DNA of 64,000 nt from AP-15 sp963724435 (GTDB lineage: Bacteria > Pseudomonadota > Alphaproteobacteria > ATCC43930 > CGMCC-115725): positions 1 through 64,000 of the forward strand of contig CAVRUN010000016.1 of NCBI GenBank assembly GCA_963724435.1. Reading direction: 5' to 3'. Below the pieces are notes generated by a model. The model searched no databases. It was given only the letters and a program-made list of their open reading frames with translations, and was not told where the DNA came from. The position numbers were made by a program, and so were the translations under genes. Of this stretch, positions 35,546-43,996 are shown one piece after another. How positions within the stretch are numbered: position 1 is the stretch's first letter; each line of letters starts with the position of its first letter.

Positions 35546-37149
35546 CGGTTCGACCTTGTCGCGGCTATGCCCGCAGCCCGAGAGATCGGGACTGGAACCG
35601 CCTCCGCCAATTGGCGCGGCAATGCGCGCAGCAATGGCACCAGCACCAGCGACAACAGCATCGCACCGCCGATCCACAGCCAAGCGTCGTTGAAGGCTGC
35701 GACTAGCCCGGCGCGCTCAACCAGCGGCGCTACAAGTTCGCGTGTCGCCTGGTCGACCGGACCAAGCGGCACGCCGGTAAACCGCTCGGTCGGCAAGCCG
35801 ACAATCCGCGCCGCGGCAGGATCGCCGGCCTGAAGCCGAGCGACCAGGCTCGCGACATGCACGGGAGCGCGCTGTTCGAGGATGGTGTCGATCGTAGCGA
35901 GCCCAATGGCGCCGCCAAGGTTGCGCATCAGATTAAACAGGCCGCTCGCATTGGGAACGCGCGCCGGCTCGAAACCGCCGAGCGCCAATGCCGTACTCGG
36001 TAAGAGGCACAGCATGATTGCCGCGCCGCGCGCCAGCTGCTGCCAGAACAGCCCCCAGAAATCGGTCGCGGCGGTCATAAACCCATTACCGAGCCAGCCG
36101 ATCGCAAGCAACGCATAGCCGGCGGCGATCAGCAGCCGCGCATCGGCGCGACGCTCGAGCATTGTCGCGACCGGGGCCATTGCCAATTGTGCGGCACCTG
36201 TCACCATCATGATCTGGCCGATCGGCAGCGCGTCATAGCCGCGCACCACACCGAGAAACACCGGCAACAGGTATGTGGCGCCATAAAGACCGACGCCGAG
36301 CGCAAAGCTGAAGCCGCAGCCGATCGCAAAATTGCGGTCGCCAAAGGCGGAAAGGTCGATCAGCGGCCTCGGATGGCGCAATGAACGGCTCACAAGACCG
36401 CAGCCGGCAATCCCGCACAATGCCGCGAGCAGCAGCATCGGGGTGCTCGACCAGCCGCGCGATGGCGCCTCCTTTAACAATACTTCGAGGCCGGCGAGAA
36501 ACACTGCGAGAAAGGGCAGCGCCCAGAGGTCGACCGCGGCGAACCGGCGGCGATCGGGACGGTCAATCCTTACCGTCCACCCGACCAGCGCGGCGACGGC
36601 AATGCCGGGCGGCAGGTTGATCAAGAACAGCCAATGCCACGAAAAGCGATCGGTGACGAACCCGCCAACCACCGGCCCGAGGGTCGGCGCCAGCATCGCA
36701 AACAACCCGGCAATCAACGTGGCGCGCGTTCGCGCCGGCCAATCGAATATCAGAAAGATCGCCGAAAAGACGAGCGGGATCAGCGCACCCCCGCAAAACC
36801 CCTGGACGATACGCGCCGGAATCAGGGTCCAAAATCCGGTCGAGGCTGCACAGGCGAGGCTCGCCATCGTGAACCCGACAACGCTGACGACGAACGCGCC
36901 CGATGTCGACAGCATCAAGGTCAGCCAGCCGGTCAGCGGGATCGCGACGATTTCCGCCATTAAATAGGCGGTCTGCACCCAGCTGAGCCGCGTAAGCGGG
37001 ATGCCGAGGCCGGCCTGAATCTCCGGCAATGAGCTGGCGACGATCTGGATGTCCAAGATCGCCATGAACATGCCGACCGCCATTGCGGTAAAGCCGACCC
37101 AGGTCTTGGCCGCGGTTCTCGCAGCGCCAGTTCTCGGGATGAGCATCAC
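35542..37149 (-). CDS. DHA2-family MFS exporter (EmrB/QacA type)
   Basis: A 535-residue drug:proton antiporter with 14 predicted transmembrane helices. The family signatures are clear: FMAILDIQIVASSLPEIQAGL in helix 1, LTGWLTLMLS in helix 2-3, and LIPARIVQGFCGGALIPLVFSAIF in helix 4. No EmrA-type periplasmic adaptor accompanies it. Overlaps both its upstream (methyltransferase-like) and downstream (P450) neighbours, so it is cotranslated with them and likely exports the operon's product or confers tolerance to it. GTG 37149 or ATG 37146 can serve as the start. Confidence 0.93.
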   Translation of the reverse strand: MMLIPRTGAARTAAKTWVGFTAMAVGMFMAILDIQIVASSLPEIQAGLGIPLTRLSWVQTAYLMAEIVAIPLTGWLTLMLSTSGAFVVSVVGFTMASLACAASTGFWTLIPARIVQGFCGGALIPLVFSAIFLIFDWPARTRATLIAGLFAMLAPTLGPVVGGFVTDRFSWHWLFLINLPPGIAVAALVGWTVRIDRPDRRRFAAVDLWALPFLAVFLAGLEVLLKEAPSRGWSSTPMLLLAALCGIAGCGLVSRSLRHPRPLIDLSAFGDRNFAIGCGFSFALGVGLYGATYLLPVFLGVVRGYDALPIGQIMMVTGAAQLAMAPVATMLERRADARLLIAAGYALLAIGWLGNGFMTAATDFWGLFWQQLARGAAIMLCLLPSTALALGGFEPARVPNASGLFNLMRNLGGAIGLATIDTILEQRAPVHVASLVARLQAGDPAAARIVGLPTERFTGVPLGPVDQATRELVAPLVERAGLVAAFNDAWLWIGGAMLLSLVLVPLLRALPRQLAEAVPVPISRAAGIAATRSNR

Positions 37150-37646
37150 AGCTGTCGCCGCGATGCTAATACCCGGTCCTCGATCGCAATACGGCGGGCG
37201 ATCAGCACCAGGTTGAGCGCGGAGAATGCCACTGCGATCGCAACGCCGCTAAAGGCGAGCGGCAGAAGGGCGATCTCGACGGTGACGATTAGGTAGTTCG
37301 GGTGGCGCATCCAGCGATATGGACCGGCTTTGACAAGCGGGGCCTCAGGCAACGCCAAGATCCGCGTCGTCCAACAACGCCCGAGGCTTAAAATCACCCA
37401 CAGGCGCGCGGGTTGCAGCAGCGCGAAGAGCGCGAGCAAGGGCCAGCTCGGCTGGGTTGCGACCGGCACCAGCAACGCCAAACTCGCGAGCCATGCGCTA
37501 TGGAGCGCGACGAAATAGGGATAGCCGCCGGCATCAATTTCGGTTGCGCCGAGGCGCCGCAGCCGCCGAGTGTTGCGCGCCGCCCAGCCGAGTTCGGTAA
37601 GCCGCTCGAGCGCGATCACGCCGAGCGTCCAATGAAGCGGTGTCAC
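37146..37646 (-). CDS. Isoprenylcysteine carboxyl methyltransferase-like membrane enzyme
   Basis: A 166-residue membrane protein with about five hydrophobic helices and the ICMT/PEMT C-terminal signature AGPYRWMRHPNYLIVTVEI, which binds SAM. The same family includes SrsB-type enzymes that O-methylate alkylresorcinols made by type III polyketide synthases, and this gene directly follows such a synthase. The GTG at 37646 overlaps the synthase stop (GTGA) and gives the family's normal length; the longer frame to 37877 runs antisense inside the synthase. Predicted to methylate the phenolic product in the membrane. Confidence 0.86.
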   Translation of the reverse strand: MTPLHWTLGVIALERLTELGWAARNTRRLRRLGATEIDAGGYPYFVALHSAWLASLALLVPVATQPSWPLLALFALLQPARLWVILSLGRCWTTRILALPEAPLVKAGPYRWMRHPNYLIVTVEIALLPLAFSGVAIAVAFSALNLVLIARRIAIEDRVLASRRQL

Positions 37647-38689
37647 CGATTTTCGAGCACCGCAAACCCGGCGGTAAATCCGGGGCCGAGCGCCGTCATC
37701 AACCCCCGCTGCCATTGCGGCGTTTCGGCGAGCATCCGTTCGAGCACAAACATCACCGTCGCTGCCGACATGTTGCCATAGTCGCGCAACACTTCGCGGG
37801 CATCGGCCAGCGCGCTGTCCGGCAGGCCAAAAGCATGTTCGAGTGCGTCCAAAACCTTGACGCCGCCCGGGTGACATAGAAAACGGTCGATGTCTGCGAC
37901 CCTCAGCCCATGACGGGCGAGGAAGTCGTCGGCCACCGCCCGCAACCGGGTCTCGACGAGCTGCGGGATATCCCGCGAAAATACGGCGCTGAACCCGTTA
38001 TCGGCGATATCCCAGCCCATCACTTCGAGGGTGCCGGGCCAGGTATGCTCGCCGCTGGCGACCACCGCGGGACCCGAGCCTTCGGTTGACAGCAATACGC
38101 CGGCGGCGCCATCGCCGAATAGAGCGGTTGCGACGATATTGCTTTTGGTCCAATCATCGCGGCGAAACGACAAAGCGCACAATTCGACGACGAGAAGCAG
38201 CACAATCTCCCCGGGCTGCGCCAGCGCCTGGCTCGCGGCGCGGGCGAGGCCAAGGACACCGCCGGCGCAGCCGAACCCGAAGATCGGCAATCGCCTGACA
38301 TCGCGGCGCAACTGCATCCGCTCGATCAACAGGGCATCGAGGCTCGGCGTCGCGATGCCGGTTGTCGATACCGTAACGACCGCATCGATCTGGTGCTTGC
38401 TGATACCGGCGCGGTCGAGAAGCCTAACGGTCGTTGTTTCGAGCAGGTCGAGCGCACCCGTGATGTAGACCCCGTTGCGCTCTGCCCAGCTGTGCTGGCG
38501 GTCGTACCATTCGATCGGCACACAAGAATAGCGCGAGCGTATGCCGGAATTGGCGAAGACCGGCAACAGCCGCTCGAGCGTGGGGGCGCCGTTGAACAAA
38601 GCTTCGACGCGCCGGATCACATCGTCTTGATCGAGCCGGTAGGGCGGTACCGCGGTCGCGAGGCTCAATAAATGCGGAGCTGGAGGCAT
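37643..38689 (-). CDS. Type III polyketide synthase (chalcone/stilbene synthase family)
   Basis: A 348-residue homodimeric ketosynthase that extends a CoA-linked starter with malonyl-CoA and cyclises the chain to resorcinols or pyrones. The catalytic triad is intact: cysteine in FGFGCAGGVLGLARA, histidine in FLCHPGGVKVLDALE and asparagine in DYGNMSAATVMFVLE; GDGAAGVLL is also present. Bacterial relatives next to ICMT-type methyltransferases make alkylresorcinols or alkylpyrones from fatty acyl starters. First gene of a four-gene operon with 4-bp overlaps throughout. Confidence 0.94.
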   Translation of the reverse strand: MPPAPHLLSLATAVPPYRLDQDDVIRRVEALFNGAPTLERLLPVFANSGIRSRYSCVPIEWYDRQHSWAERNGVYITGALDLLETTTVRLLDRAGISKHQIDAVVTVSTTGIATPSLDALLIERMQLRRDVRRLPIFGFGCAGGVLGLARAASQALAQPGEIVLLLVVELCALSFRRDDWTKSNIVATALFGDGAAGVLLSTEGSGPAVVASGEHTWPGTLEVMGWDIADNGFSAVFSRDIPQLVETRLRAVADDFLARHGLRVADIDRFLCHPGGVKVLDALEHAFGLPDSALADAREVLRDYGNMSAATVMFVLERMLAETPQWQRGLMTALGPGFTAGFAVLENR

Positions 38690-38790
38690 GGTCAGGCTGC
38701 CTTGTCTGCGCCGGGACTCCCGGCTGCGAATTAGACCGGCGCCCGACAGCTAAATTCCACGGCACACCAAGATGTGATGCACCCGCGACA

Positions 38791-38807
38791 CCTTCCACGA
38801 TGGAAGG
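38791..38807. promoter_or_regulatory. Perfect palindrome upstream of the polyketide operon
   Basis: CCTTCCA-CGA-TGGAAGG, a perfect 7-bp inverted repeat with 3-bp spacer, about 100 bp upstream of the polyketide synthase start and 70 bp downstream of the preceding hydrolase stop. Size and symmetry suit a dimeric repressor or activator; it could alternatively be a short terminator stem, though no T-run follows. Confidence 0.45.
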
Positions 38808-38876
38808 AGGGCTCCCTAACGATCTACGCGCCAGCTAGGCCGGCCGTTTGCTGCCGGCCCCAAAGATTGACTTTAC

Positions 38877-39833
38877 TTAGCCCGCGGACATCCCTTGGCG
38901 CAAGGCGGCGGCACATTCACTGACCGCCCGCCGCGCGGCGCCGATTAGCCTACCATAGCGGATAAAGCCATGGCTGATCCCGTCATAGACTTTGAGGCTA
39001 TGCGGGACCCCGGCTTGCTTAAATGCCGCGGCGAGCCGGTGGCTGTCGTCGAGCAGCGGGTCGAGACTGCCGACGATTAGATGGGCCGGCGGTAGGCCTT
39101 TGAGATCGCCCAGCATCGGAGCGGCGCGCCAATCCTGCTGCTGTTCCGGCTTTTCGAGATAGGTTTCCCAGATCCACAGCATCTGGGTCTGCGACAAGCC
39201 TGCTCCCTGGCCAAAACGCTGCCATGACGGGCTCTCGCTATCGGTCGAATAGACGCCGTAGATCAGCAGCATAAAGCGCACTGCATGGACGCCCTCGTCG
39301 CGCAACGCCATCGCTGCTGCGAGCGCCAGATTGCCGCCAGCCGAATCGCCGCCGAGCGCGAGGCGATCCGGATCGATGCCGAGGTCAGAGCCCTCGCGCG
39401 CCGCGAGCCGGGTCACTGCGACCATCTCCTCAAACGCCTTGGGAAAACGGTGCTCGGGTGAGAGCTTGTAATCGACCGACAACGCCGCCACCCCCGATTG
39501 CCGCACCAACTCGCGCAGCATCGCGTCCCAAGATCCCAGGCTGCCCTGCATAAAGCCGCCGCCATGGGCGTAGACAATCAGCGGCGGGCGTGACGCACCG
39601 TCGGGCAGATAGAGTTGGCACGGCACCTGTCCGTGCGGTCCGGGCAGGCTCAGGTCGCGCTCTTGCTTCAACGGCACCGAGCCTTCGCCGAGAAAGGCCC
39701 CAACCCGGTCTTGCGCCGCGCGCACCTCAGAGAGCGGGGCTTTGGTGCGGTCCGGCACGACAAATCCGCGGCTCTGCAACAATTGCCCCGCCGCCACCAA
39801 TTCGGGATCGACCCAGGGTGTCGCGTCGTTCAT
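38877..39833 (-). CDS. Alpha/beta hydrolase, hormone-sensitive-lipase family
   Basis: A 318-residue esterase/lipase. The oxyanion motif HGGGFMQGS, the nucleophile elbow GDSAGGNLALAAAM, the acid in VGSLDPLLDDS and the histidine in ISHGFIRYGRL form a complete HSL-type (family IV) active site. It lies upstream of the polyketide operon on the same strand with 187 bp between, so it may have its own transcript or lead that operon; lipid ester hydrolysis would suit either. Confidence 0.9.
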   Translation of the reverse strand: MNDATPWVDPELVAAGQLLQSRGFVVPDRTKAPLSEVRAAQDRVGAFLGEGSVPLKQERDLSLPGPHGQVPCQLYLPDGASRPPLIVYAHGGGFMQGSLGSWDAMLRELVRQSGVAALSVDYKLSPEHRFPKAFEEMVAVTRLAAREGSDLGIDPDRLALGGDSAGGNLALAAAMALRDEGVHAVRFMLLIYGVYSTDSESPSWQRFGQGAGLSQTQMLWIWETYLEKPEQQQDWRAAPMLGDLKGLPPAHLIVGSLDPLLDDSHRLAAAFKQAGVPHSLKVYDGISHGFIRYGRLIGAARRAVSECAAALRQGMSAG

Positions 39834-40013
39834 CGCCTCGCTCCCTATCCGCGTCAGCTCGATTTAGCCCGCCGCCTATCTACCGCGCAACCCCGACCCA
39901 GCGCAAAGCGGCGACCGGCCCAAGCTTTTCTTTTTACAAGGTTGCGAGATTGGCAATTAAGCCTGTCTGAACGAGCTCACATATATCGCCTGCCGAATTT
40001 TGCGTAAGCTCAA

Positions 40014-41057
40014 TTGCCCGATAATCGATCGGTGCAGGCGGAGAAAGTCATGCTCGCTTCCACAATTACGGATGCCAAAAACAGTCGGATTATCCCTCGC
40101 GTGACTGGATCGGGAGAAGAAGTACCCGAGAACGGCGGAGGGCACGTTATGGGGTCTGAACAGGACCTCGTCACAGATGACCTTGTTGGTTCGAGTGACA
40201 CGGACCGGCAGACTCAGCCTGCCGGCTCCGGAAGGCTCGAACTTCATGCCGAGAGTCCCGAGAAGGCGTCCCGGCTCAGCGATATTCGGATTGATTGTCC
40301 CGACAGCCGGGGTATCAAGGTAACCGCGATATATGCCGTCCAGTCCGACGAGTACGCCGTCTACCAAGCAGGCGAAGTAATGGTTCACTTCGCCGATGAT
40401 CCTGCAAAGGCCCAGGCACAGCGAAAATCCATCCTGCCGATCAGTGCGGCTCGGGCAGAGGTGAACGCGCTGGCTGAAGATTTAGCCTGCCGCGAAGTCT
40501 GTGATCGACAGCTGGCTTATGCGCTGCAACTCGCCTTGGACGGCGATTTGGATGGTGCCAAAGCGATAACCGCATCGGCCAAAGCTGCCGTTTTGGCCAA
40601 ACGCGCCGCCAGTGGTCGCTTCCAATATCTGAAATGGAGTTTTGCTACGGCAGCTTTGTTGATTGCGCTGCTGTTTCTGGCTAGCCGACTCTTTCCTTTC
40701 TCACAACCCTCGAGCGATCTCTGGCTTGCGGCCAAGGCGGGCTTGATCGGCTCGGCCTTCTCCATCGCTCTGGGCATTCGGGGAAGGACTGTCGCCCTCG
40801 ACACGGAACTCCTCGATAACATCACCGATGGGACGCTTCGTCTTCTGATCGGCGTCATTGCTGCCGGTGTGCTGTTGCTGCTGTTTGCGTGCGGTATCGT
40901 GCCAAGCCTCAAGATTGGAGATGCGGATTTCAAATCGAGCAACGTGAACTGGCAGATGGTGCTGATTATTGGTTTCGTCGCTGGTTTCCTCGAGCGTCTC
41001 GTCCCAGACCTGCTCGACAGGCAAAATTCAAAAGGCAATGCTGCGATGGTTCAATGA
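40014..41057 (+). CDS. Hypothetical membrane protein
   Basis: An open frame of 347 codons. The C-terminal part is convincing: a helical cytosolic region (RAEVNALAEDLACREVCDRQ to AAVLAKRAAS) followed by four hydrophobic segments near residues 207-225, 240-255, 278-296 and 320-335, ending FVAGFLERLVPDLLDRQNSK. The N-terminal third is doubtful, because an opposite-strand frame covers 39957-40388 and no ribosome binding site marks 40014; starts near 40317 (GTG) or 40380 (ATG, MVHFADDPAKAQAQ) are plausible. I do not recognise the family. Confidence 0.55.
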   Translation: MPDNRSVQAEKVMLASTITDAKNSRIIPRVTGSGEEVPENGGGHVMGSEQDLVTDDLVGSSDTDRQTQPAGSGRLELHAESPEKASRLSDIRIDCPDSRGIKVTAIYAVQSDEYAVYQAGEVMVHFADDPAKAQAQRKSILPISAARAEVNALAEDLACREVCDRQLAYALQLALDGDLDGAKAITASAKAAVLAKRAASGRFQYLKWSFATAALLIALLFLASRLFPFSQPSSDLWLAAKAGLIGSAFSIALGIRGRTVALDTELLDNITDGTLRLLIGVIAAGVLLLLFACGIVPSLKIGDADFKSSNVNWQMVLIIGFVAGFLERLVPDLLDRQNSKGNAAMVQ

Positions 41058-41133
41058 GCTTCAAAAGAAACGTCACTGAGCATGGGCAGCAAGAAGGATC
41101 ACCTCACTGTGATCTTTTCTGGACCTCGCATTG

Positions 41134-41388
41134 TCATGCCTTGTTGATGAGCTCGAGAACCTCTTGGAACGTTTCCCGCACGTCTTGATGCGTTTGATTG
41201 GAAAAAGTGATCCTCGTCTGGGCGCCAGCCGGTCCTGCTAAAGGGCTATTGGCCGGCGGCGCTTCAGCCACCGATAGAATGCTATCTTTGTTTAGTGCTA
41301 TCCGACTCCCGTCTGGACGCGTCAACGTAACAAACGACACCGCTTTTCCTGACCCTTCTGCGTTCCTGCCGATCGCGTGCGCCCGCAC
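41134..41388 (-). CDS. Small hypothetical protein with FlbD-like pattern
   Basis: Up to 84 residues; the core FVTLTRPDGSRIALNKDSILSV...TRITFSNQTHQDVRETFQEVLELI resembles the small beta-rich FlbD family (TRLNG-IxLN-DxI...V-E). No flagellar genes are near, so a flagellar role is not supported. The likely start is a GTG near residue 17 rather than the ATG at 41388. Confidence 0.5.
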   Translation of the reverse strand: MRAHAIGRNAEGSGKAVSFVTLTRPDGSRIALNKDSILSVAEAPPANSPLAGPAGAQTRITFSNQTHQDVRETFQEVLELINKA

Positions 41389-41483
41389 TGCAGCGCCGAT
41401 CCCAAACGCACCATAGACCGCATGCTTTACGTGCCTTTGGTCTCGCTCATTTTGCGAGGAACGTCAAATCCTAGGCTGACCAG

Positions 41484-42392
41484 CTAGTGCGATAATGCAA
41501 CGCCACCGCGCTGCGCCCGGGTGTGTAGCCATGCGGCGGAGCGATGGACGCCGCCAAAGGCGAAGACGTGAAGGGCCTCGACCGGCGTGTCGCGATCCTC
41601 GTGGGCGACCAATGCCTCGATCAGCGCATTGGGGGTCGCTTCGGTCAAGATGCGGGCAAAAGCGGTTTGGCTGCGCCCGAGAGCGCGCAATGAGGCGCCG
41701 ATGCCGCAGCGCACCGCGAATTTGGCAAGTGTCGCGATCGTGGCCGGGCCCGCGACCCCGACCCGGATCGGGCAGCGGATGCCCTCTTCTCGCAACGAGG
41801 CGATCCAATGCGCGATCGGGTCCGCCTCAAAGCCGAATTGGGTAACGAGCGACACATCGAGACCGCGCTGCCGCGCCATTGCGATCTTGGCGCGCAGAGC
41901 CGTATCGAGGCTATGGCGATCGATGCGCGGATGGCCCTCCGGATAGCCGGCAAAGGTAACCCGCGCAATGCCGTGACGCTCCACCAAGCCGGTCGCCAAC
42001 AGATCGAGACTGTCGCTGAACGGGCCAATCGCGCGGCTCGGATCGCCGGCGATCAGAAGAATACTGGCTACCCCTGCTTCGCCGGCCGCGCGCTGCATAA
42101 AGTCGCGCGCCTGAGTAAAACTGGCGAGCCGCCGCGCGGCGACATGTGGCACGGGAGAAAAGCCCGCCTGGCGCAGCTTGACACAGGCGGCGACAATATC
42201 GTGATGGGTGACGCTGCCCGGATGATTGACGAACACCGAAGTCTGCGGCGGCAGCAATTCATCGAGCCGCTCCCGCAACGGGTCATCGTGCGGCGAAATC
42301 TCGATCGAGGCCGTACTGATCAGTTCCGCGACGCGGTGCTGCACCCGAGCGTCGACCGGCCGCCCCTTATCTTCCATGATGGCGCTCGTCAT
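41484..42392 (-). CDS. Methylenetetrahydrofolate reductase-like protein
   Basis: A 302-residue TIM-barrel protein of the MetF superfamily, short and divergent. STASIEISPHDDP carries the family's early barrel glutamate region, HVAARRLASF matches the HMT/HLTC-type segment, SILLIAGDPSRAIGPF matches the folate/flavin loop, and VTQFGFEADPIAHWI matches the FDAEAF region. MetF reduces 5,10-methylene-THF to 5-methyl-THF with FAD. This branch often travels with MetE-like and methyltransferase genes in alphaproteobacterial one-carbon clusters and may run in the oxidising direction. The start at 42392 overlaps the upstream gene's stop (ATGA). Confidence 0.8.
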   Translation of the reverse strand: MTSAIMEDKGRPVDARVQHRVAELISTASIEISPHDDPLRERLDELLPPQTSVFVNHPGSVTHHDIVAACVKLRQAGFSPVPHVAARRLASFTQARDFMQRAAGEAGVASILLIAGDPSRAIGPFSDSLDLLATGLVERHGIARVTFAGYPEGHPRIDRHSLDTALRAKIAMARQRGLDVSLVTQFGFEADPIAHWIASLREEGIRCPIRVGVAGPATIATLAKFAVRCGIGASLRALGRSQTAFARILTEATPNALIEALVAHEDRDTPVEALHVFAFGGVHRSAAWLHTRAQRGGVALSH

Positions 42393-43774
42393 CCCGAATC
42401 CCGCTTGCGCGAGATCACGTAGGACTCGTCCCAAAACCACAGCCCGCCGTGACGGCGCAGCACCTCTTTGGTTGCATCAAGATAAGCGCCGCTGCTGATC
42501 GCCCCCGACAGGCGCTCATCTTCGATCTGCGCGACATAGACCGCCGCATTCCACGCCGCGAACAGGGTCGAGGTTCCGATGGTCTCGCTGATCTCGCTCG
42601 GCAGGGTGTGCATGTCATAGCGGAACAGCGAGCGGGCATCGGCGTAGGCACCGAAGTTAAACGCCCGCGCGGCATTGCCGAGTTCGGTTTTGGCGGCCCG
42701 CAGCAATGCATGCCGGTCGGTCGTGAACGGGTCCTCACCGGGCCAGATCAGCTGGATGATCTCCAGCCCCGGGTCATGCCCATGCGAATGGATCGCGATC
42801 AGACGGCCCCCGGGAGCGAGGCTGCGGGCCAGCGGCGCGACGATCCGGCGCGCCTTGAACTCGAGCGGGGCGCGGGCGCGATAAGGCTGCGAGGCAATGA
42901 CCAGATCGTACTCCGCGCGGGTGGCGCCACGGCGAGGGCGCACCTGGTCGAGCAGGAATTTGTGATCCTCGCGATAAATCACCAACACGACCGGTTTTTC
43001 ATAAACCGGATTGCCGGTGTTCGCGCTGACCCGCGCCTGCCAGTGCTCGCCGAGAAACGACTGCAGATCGCCGATCTGCAATTCGAAATCGTGGGCGGTG
43101 TTGCCGGTCAGCGGCAATTCGTGCCAGACGAGGCTAGTGGCAGCCGTGACCGAATGCGGCGTCAGCCACGGCGCCTCGGCGTAATACATGTTGGTCATGA
43201 CCAGCACCGTCGCCGGGTGCTCGAACAAGCGATCCGGCATTTTTTCGAGCGTCAGGCGGACGTCTTCGAGGCTGATCTCCTTGGCGACGATGTAGAACGG
43301 CATTGTCGAGAAACGGTGGTGCATGGCGCGCATCGTGCGGGTCAGCACGGTGCCGTCGCCGGTCCCGGCATCGAACAGCCGCAAGGCCGGCGGGCGCGGG
43401 TGGATGTTCCCCAACTCCATGCCCACTCGTTGGGATATTGCCCACTTCTCCCCGCAAGTGGTGACGAACAGCAGGTATTTCTGGCGATTATCATAAAAGC
43501 GAAAGTTGCGCGCCGCCCGCTGCGCCAGGGCTGGCGCTAGGATCGGCGTCGCCGCCGGGAGACCGTTGATCTCAGGCCGCGGTTGGCGCTCGAGCTGCGG
43601 TTGCCGGGCGATAAAGGCTTGGACGCGGTCCGCGGTATCGGTCGTCACTCGGCCACCCAGGCGCAGCCGGCTGACGAGCTTGCCGTCATTGACCGCGAGC
43701 CGGCCAAAGGTCGACTCCGCCAACCCGGCGCGGCGGCAGTACTCGGCGATGTCGCGCAATAACGTCTCGCTCAT
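42389..43774 (-). CDS. SAM-dependent methyltransferase with N-terminal HTH-like domain
   Basis: A 461-residue protein. Residues 1-60 (LLRDIAEYCRRAGLAESTFGRLAVNDGKLVSRLRLGGRVT) look like a helix-turn-helix of the kind seen in phage-type regulators. Residues of about 110-420 form a Rossmann methyltransferase: motif I ALRLFDAGTGDGTVLTRTMRAM, then YDLVIASQPYRARAP and LAPGGRLIAIHSHGHDPG. Substrate is unknown. It is cotranscribed with the MetF-like gene and divergent from two MetE-like genes, which ties it to methyl-group metabolism. The start at 43774 (MSETLLRDIAEYC) removes a 36-residue upstream extension. Confidence 0.78.
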   Translation of the reverse strand: MSETLLRDIAEYCRRAGLAESTFGRLAVNDGKLVSRLRLGGRVTTDTADRVQAFIARQPQLERQPRPEINGLPAATPILAPALAQRAARNFRFYDNRQKYLLFVTTCGEKWAISQRVGMELGNIHPRPPALRLFDAGTGDGTVLTRTMRAMHHRFSTMPFYIVAKEISLEDVRLTLEKMPDRLFEHPATVLVMTNMYYAEAPWLTPHSVTAATSLVWHELPLTGNTAHDFELQIGDLQSFLGEHWQARVSANTGNPVYEKPVVLVIYREDHKFLLDQVRPRRGATRAEYDLVIASQPYRARAPLEFKARRIVAPLARSLAPGGRLIAIHSHGHDPGLEIIQLIWPGEDPFTTDRHALLRAAKTELGNAARAFNFGAYADARSLFRYDMHTLPSEISETIGTSTLFAAWNAAVYVAQIEDERLSGAISSGAYLDATKEVLRRHGGLWFWDESYVISRKRDSG

Positions 43775-43996
43775 CGGCGTTCTCGCAGTTTCCCGCAAAA
43801 CGAATAAAGGCCGATGCGACCCGCCGGTCAACCACAAACGTGCCCATGATCGCGAGTGGGACGAAGAGATGGGCAACATCATTGATGGGAAATTTTATGG
43901 GTGAGCGAAACCGGATTGCGGTCGATACTCGCGCACAAAAGCGACGGTTGCGGCGGGGCCGCGGAACCGGCGCCCGTTGGTTAGCAATCGGGAGGA

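Noticed and set aside
39957..40388. 143-codon minus-strand frame
   Set aside because: No domain or ribosome binding site; the plus-strand frame has better C-terminal support, although the overlap is not resolved.
41134..41388. Flagellar FlbD assignment
   Set aside because: Only a weak pattern match and no flagellar genes within the window.
42449..43540. 363-codon plus-strand frame over the methyltransferase gene
   Set aside because: Arginine/glutamine-rich shadow; motif I and the ATGA overlap support the minus strand.
43775..43996. Possible SAM or other riboswitch upstream of the MetE-like genes
   Set aside because: Searched for conserved helices and pseudoknot sequence by eye; only the ribosome binding site is clear.
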